Source of the DNA: Blastocladiella britannica
Taxonomy: Eukaryota; Blastocladiomycota; Blastocladiomycetes; Blastocladiales; Blastocladiaceae
Reading direction: 5' to 3'
NCBI GenBank assembly: GCA_025349905.2
Contig: MU624746.1
Span: 1-26,639 of the forward strand
DNA: 26,639 nucleotides
A model generated the notes under the pieces. That model saw only the letters and a program-made list of their open reading frames with translations. It was not told the DNA's origin and did no database searches. Below are positions 24,460-26,639 of the stretch, piece by piece. The position numbers were made by a program, and so were the translations under genes. Position 1 is the stretch's first letter. Every line of letters starts with the position of its first letter.

Positions 24460-26560
24460 TTAGGAAAAGAAAGTGCTCAGGCGCGAGACAACGTTGCCCT
24501 TGCCTGCCTTGGAGCCGACAGTGGAAGACGAACCTGAGCGGGGTTGCTGCACTTGCGGCTGAGCAGAGCGAGGGGGTGCCGTCACGGGGACCGCGGCGCC
24601 GTTGCTGCTTCCGGCCTGCTGTTGCTGCTGGAGGTACATTTGCTGCTGGTACTGCTGCTGCAGGTACGCCTGCTGCGCCTGCTGAGCCTGGTGATACGCA
24701 GCGTACTGCGCATCGGCCGTCAGCGCGCCGTTGGGAGCGGGCGCGGCAGCGGTGGTGGTCGTGGCCACGGGCGGGGGCGTGCGCGAGGGGTGGCCAGTGA
24801 CGGGAAGCGCGGGGGAAGTGGCCACGCCAGAAATCGCGGTGCGCGGCGGGTACTGCTGCTGATGTTGCTGCTGGGCCACGGGGCGGGGACCCGCGGCCAT
24901 GGCGGCCGGCGCGGGGGCAGTGGCAATGCCGCCGAGGGGCGAAGGCGCGGCCGCGTGCACGGGGGTGGCCGGGGCCGTGTGCGCCGTATACGACGTGGAA
25001 ATGGAGGCCATCGAGCCAGCGTGGTACTCACCGCCAGCGGTCGAGATGGACCCGGGGCGGTCGTGCACGCCGGGCTGGTGCATCGCCGCGGTGGGTGAGG
25101 TCGGGTGCTGGGCGTCGGCCAGAACGTGCGACATGCTAATATCGCGCTCCTGCGGAAGCGGCGGCAGAGGGGATCCCACTGACGAGGGGTCAACCGGAGC
25201 ATGTTGTGGCTGCTGCTGTTGATGTTGCTGTTGGTGCTGCTGCTGCTGTTGTTCCTGGACCTTCATGCGGGACAGCGTAGTGGCAACAAACGCCATCTGC
25301 TCTGCGTGTGACATGTCCGCGAGCGCCGCCGTGGGCGCGGGTGCGGCGGCAGCCATGGCCGCGGTGGAGGGAGTGCCCGGGCGCGCCACCGCAGGCGGGT
25401 GCTGCTGCGCGGCCATCGACTGCTGCTGCTGCACCGACACCAGCTTCTGCATGACGGCGCCAAACACGAGGTCGTGCGGAACGTGCGCCATCCCAAATCC
25501 GCGGGCCAGCGTCTCGGTCTCGAGCGCCGAAAAGTCAATCAGGCCCCAGAACGCACGCGTATCCTCGGGTGACAGCGGCGCATTCTGCGCGCACGTGCAC
25601 CAGTCCGAGTCGTCGTCTGACTCGTCGTCGTCGTCGAGCATGATGGGCGCAGCGGAATCGCCACCATCCACCACATCGGTGGCCGAGTCGGCCGATGCCT
25701 CGCGGGCGCGCGTCGTTCCTGAAGCTGCTGCTGTCGCGTGGTCTGCGGAAACACGGCCCTCGGGGTGCACAATGCACACACGGTGGGAGGCGGGTGCCAC
25801 GTTCTTGGAAATGTAGGACTGCACCAGGTCAAAGCGGCGGTCCATGGTCAGCACGGCGGCGGCGGCAGTGACCAGGGCCGTAAAGTCGGCGCGGGCCAGG
25901 TGCGCGACCGCGTCCCACGACGCCGCATCGACAATTCCGCGCTGCTGCTCGGGCGCCACCAGCGCGGCGCAAATCTGCTTGACGAGGTCGGGCATGTTGA
26001 GCTGCACGGCGGCGGGAATCATGCCGGCGGGGTCGGCGGCCACAAACCGCGCCTGCATGGACGTGGCCAGCTGGTGCAGGTCGTACACACCGAGGTCGCG
26101 GGCGGCACGGGCCACGCCAATCACATTGCCCGGGTGTACGCTGGCGACACGGCTGTAGCAGTAGTCGAGCACCAGCTCGGCCACGTTCTGCGGGTCAAAC
26201 GCCAAAAAGTCGGCCAGGTTGATGGCGGGGGCGTCGGGGAACTGCAGCAGGTGCGACCGCAGCGCCTGCGAGGCAGTGCCGAGGATGATTTTGTGGGCGC
26301 GCACCTCGCGGCCGTCGGGCATGTGTACCGACACGTCCGAGAACAGACCCTCATTCTTGAGCTCGAACATGGTCGTGTACTGTCCACATCCATATTTGTC
26401 AGTCTAATGCGGTTTCATAAGGTGGCTAAGCGGAAGAAAAACGTACCACGTCCTTGCATGGGCGGCAGCGCTCCAGGCGGCCACCGAGTGGGCGGTTCGG
26501 CGTTGCGGATGGAGGGCGGGCGACCTGACCACCGGCGTGGTGTGCGTGCTCTGTAGACAT
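24460..26560 (-). CDS. BTB/POZ-domain protein with acidic patch and long Gln/Pro/Ala-rich tail, 2 exons
   Basis: This 677-residue protein has exon 1 at 26560-26447 (38 codons; MSTEHAHHAGGQVARPP..., with RCRPCKDV at its end) and exon 2 at 26379-24460. The BTB fold begins at about residue 42: MFELKNEGLFSDVSVHMPDG, then VRAHKIILGTASQALRSHLL, VAELVLDYCYS and LGVYDLHQLA. A BACK-like helical region follows (about 150-245). An acidic stretch LDDDDESDDDSD sits near residue 290. The C-terminal ~330 residues are low-complexity, with several glutamine tracts (QEQQQQQHQQQHQQQQ and YLQQQYQQQMYLQQQQQ) and Ser/Pro/Thr-rich segments. No Kelch, zinc-finger or MATH domain is present. BTB domains dimerise and can recruit CUL3; a transcriptional or scaffold role is possible but not shown. 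The start is in frame with a good GTACGT donor. Confidence 0.85.
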
Positions 26561-26639
26561 TTGTTGATGGGATTGGATGACGGTGCTCAGGGAAAGAGGA
26601 AAGCGGTGAACTGAATTTGCTGTGTCCCAAAACGGTCAA
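26561..26639. promoter_or_regulatory. Partial upstream region of the BTB gene
   Basis: These 79 bp up to the window edge lie upstream of the minus-strand BTB start codon. No distinct element is recognisable, and the promoter is probably incomplete in this window. Confidence 0.35.

Noticed and set aside
1..26639. CRISPR arrays, insertion sequences, tRNA and rRNA genes
   Set aside because: I looked for regularly spaced repeats, terminal inverted repeats with transposase-like frames, and tRNA or rRNA signatures, and saw none. Repeats present are homopolymers or coding low complexity.

Overview
This window is eukaryotic nuclear DNA with a compact, intron-bearing, GC-rich coding style. The genes carry short GT-AG introns, mostly about 40-110 nt, while exons use G/C at third positions and introns and spacers are AT-rich with long A or T runs. 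A PMP47/ANT1-type peroxisomal ATP carrier, a peroxisomal acyl-CoA oxidase, TRM7, CAF1, a cytosolic Hsp70 ending in EEVD and an RNF216-type RBR ligase suggest an opisthokont. My best guess is an early-diverging (zoosporic) fungus, but the species is not identifiable from this sequence alone.

Thirteen protein genes are supported, and exon-by-exon phase arithmetic closes for every one. From left to right: peroxisomal carrier (-, 451-1805); acyl-CoA oxidase (+, 2094-4274); AGC kinase (-, 4398-6292); small TPR protein (+, 6407-7217); TRM7 tRNA 2'-O-methyltransferase (-, 7253-8441); nucleotide-sugar transporter (+, 8741-10035); CAF1/POP2 deadenylase (-, 10301-11429); ATP-grasp ligase of unknown substrate (+, 11690-13306); AdoMetDC-spermidine synthase fusion (-, 13325-14985); spermidine-synthase-like/AdoMetDC-like/SET fusion (+, 15434-17598); Hsp70 (+, 18375-20490); RBR E3 ligase with a glycine-rich tail (+, 20635-24224); BTB protein with glutamine-rich tail (-, 24460-26560). 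The first ten genes alternate strand without exception, giving five head-to-head promoters of 114-448 bp and convergent 3' ends as close as 18 bp.

The most unusual part is 13325-17598. One gene encodes a membrane-anchored fusion of a bacterial-type, self-processing S-adenosylmethionine decarboxylase (SpeD) to an aminopropyltransferase (SpeE); its catalytic residues look intact. Its head-to-head partner encodes a protein with the same two modules in the opposite order, both visibly degenerate, followed by an intact-looking SET methyltransferase domain and an N-terminal hydrophobic segment. In the degenerate SpeD module the pyruvoyl serine, the processing histidine and the catalytic cysteine positions are Gly, Arg and Tyr. 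An active enzyme paired with a pseudoenzyme fused to a SAM-dependent methyltransferase suggests a prozyme-like regulator, or a sensor coupling polyamine/SAM status to protein methylation. That functional reading is inference. A single intron in the active gene sits exactly between the Glu and Ser codons of the self-cleavage site.

Other themes: a head-to-head pair for peroxisomal fatty-acid oxidation (ATP carrier plus acyl-CoA oxidase); an AGC kinase with an 11-nt micro-exon, a large N-lobe insertion and a hydrophobic motif lacking its phospho-acceptor; heat-shock elements before Hsp70; and a silk-like Gly/Ala tail on the RBR ligase. Positions 1-450 hold no gene I can support.
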